From NCBI GenBank assembly GCA_944321005.1, contig CALUJT010000042.1, positions 1-11,820 of the forward strand: a stretch of 11,820 nucleotides of DNA, in the 5' to 3' direction. Below are positions 11,525-11,820 of the stretch, one piece after another. The notes beneath the pieces are model-generated. The model was not told where the DNA came from and did no database searches. It worked only from the letters and a program-made list of their open reading frames with translations. The DNA comes from an uncultured Atopobiaceae bacterium (GTDB taxonomy: Bacteria > Actinomycetota > Coriobacteriia > Coriobacteriales > Atopobiaceae). A program made the translations under genes and the position numbers. Positions within the stretch are counted from its first letter, which is position 1; each line of letters opens with the position of its first letter.

Positions 11525-11820
11525 ATGAACGTCCTTGTCATCAACGCCGGCAGCTCGTCGCTCAAGTATCAGCTCCTTGACGTCGATACGCGCGAGGTCT
11601 ATGCGAAGGGCAACTGCGAGCGCATCGGCATCGACGGCTCGTTCGTCGGTCACGAGGAGATGGGCGGCGAGAAGCAGAAGCTCGAGGTCGCGCTGCCCGA
11701 TCACAAGACCGCCATCAAGTACGTCTTCGACATCCTCAAGGAGATCGACAAGCCCATCGGCGGCATCGGCCACCGCGTGGTCCAGGGCGGCTGGTACTTC
11801 CCCGAGTCTGCCGTCGTGAC
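11525..11820 (+). CDS. ackA: Acetate kinase, N-terminal part (3' end outside window)
   Basis: The first 98 codons of acetate kinase, which makes ATP and acetate from acetyl phosphate and ADP, the energy-yielding step of acetate fermentation. The N-terminal phosphate-binding motif MNVLVINAGSSSLKYQLLD is exact, including Asn7, Ser10, Ser12 and Lys14. The segment GIGHRVVQGGWYF (80-92) corresponds to the family GHRxVHGG motif, with Arg84 in the place of the substrate-binding arginine; the histidine four residues before the GG tail is replaced by Gln87. The usual pair gene pta is not upstream; the preceding gene is the HIT protein, 115 bases away, so ackA has its own promoter (-10 at 11471). The ATG has AGAGGAGAG directly upstream. 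Codon use is strongly biased, in keeping with an abundant enzyme. Confidence 0.95.
   Translation, partial: MNVLVINAGSSSLKYQLLDVDTREVYAKGNCERIGIDGSFVGHEEMGGEKQKLEVALPDHKTAIKYVFDILKEIDKPIGGIGHRVVQGGWYFPESAVV

Noticed and set aside
1-11820. CRISPR arrays, tRNA or rRNA genes, insertion sequences, prophage or toxin-antitoxin genes.
   Set aside because: Nothing with the needed repeats, cloverleaf, transposase or related proteins is visible; coding density is filled by chromosomal housekeeping genes.

Overview
The window is very GC-rich, gene-dense chromosomal DNA with almost no GC-poor patches. The protein styles (a full AdhE/AckA fermentative set, a clostridial-like ThyA and DHFR, an acyl-ACP thioesterase, DHFR and ThyA encoded apart) and the strong preference for C/G at third codon positions suggest an anaerobic, fermentative actinobacterium of the class Coriobacteriia (Olsenella/Atopobium-like). 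That assignment is an inference from protein style and composition; no rRNA or other marker is present to confirm it.

Layout. (1) 1-1392, plus strand: the 3' end of adhE, then an APH-fold small-molecule kinase, closed by a strong hairpin at 1357-1388. (2) 1460-2670, plus strand: a membrane-anchored exported protein of unknown function, then dihydrofolate reductase. (3) 2667-5126, minus strand, a probable four-gene operon read from right to left: acyl-ACP thioesterase, NUDIX (MutT-like) hydrolase, small membrane protein with an acidic, tyrosine-rich tail, thymidylate synthase. The thyA stop overlaps the folA stop by four bases in the palindrome CTAG, so the two enzymes of the dTMP/folate cycle face each other with no spacer. 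(4) 5229-6290, plus strand: a Gfo/Idh/MocA oxidoreductase, divergent from the thioesterase operon. (5) 6353-7324, minus strand: a diacylglycerol-kinase-family lipid kinase, divergent from (6) rnd (RNase D) at 7406-8572, plus strand. (7) 8659-11011, plus strand: a YugP-type membrane zinc peptidase overlapping xseA, followed by xseB (exonuclease VII). (8) 11065-11409: a HIT-family hydrolase. (9) 11525 to the window end: the 5' part of acetate kinase.

Functionally this is a housekeeping and central-metabolism neighbourhood. It holds fermentation end-product enzymes at both ends (adhE, ackA), deoxynucleotide supply and sanitation (folA, thyA, NUDIX), nucleases (rnd, xseAB), and lipid-linked enzymes (thioesterase, lipid kinase). 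I see no RNA gene, mobile element, CRISPR array, prophage or defence island, and no convincing undescribed multi-gene system. The items most worth a second look are small. They are a degenerate three-copy 17-bp tandem repeat running across the NUDIX stop codon, a perfect 7-bp inverted repeat that overlaps both the xseB stop and the likely hit promoter, a 26-bp dyad upstream of ackA, the overlapping convergent folA/thyA stops, and the APH-fold kinase that shares adhE's strongly biased codon use.
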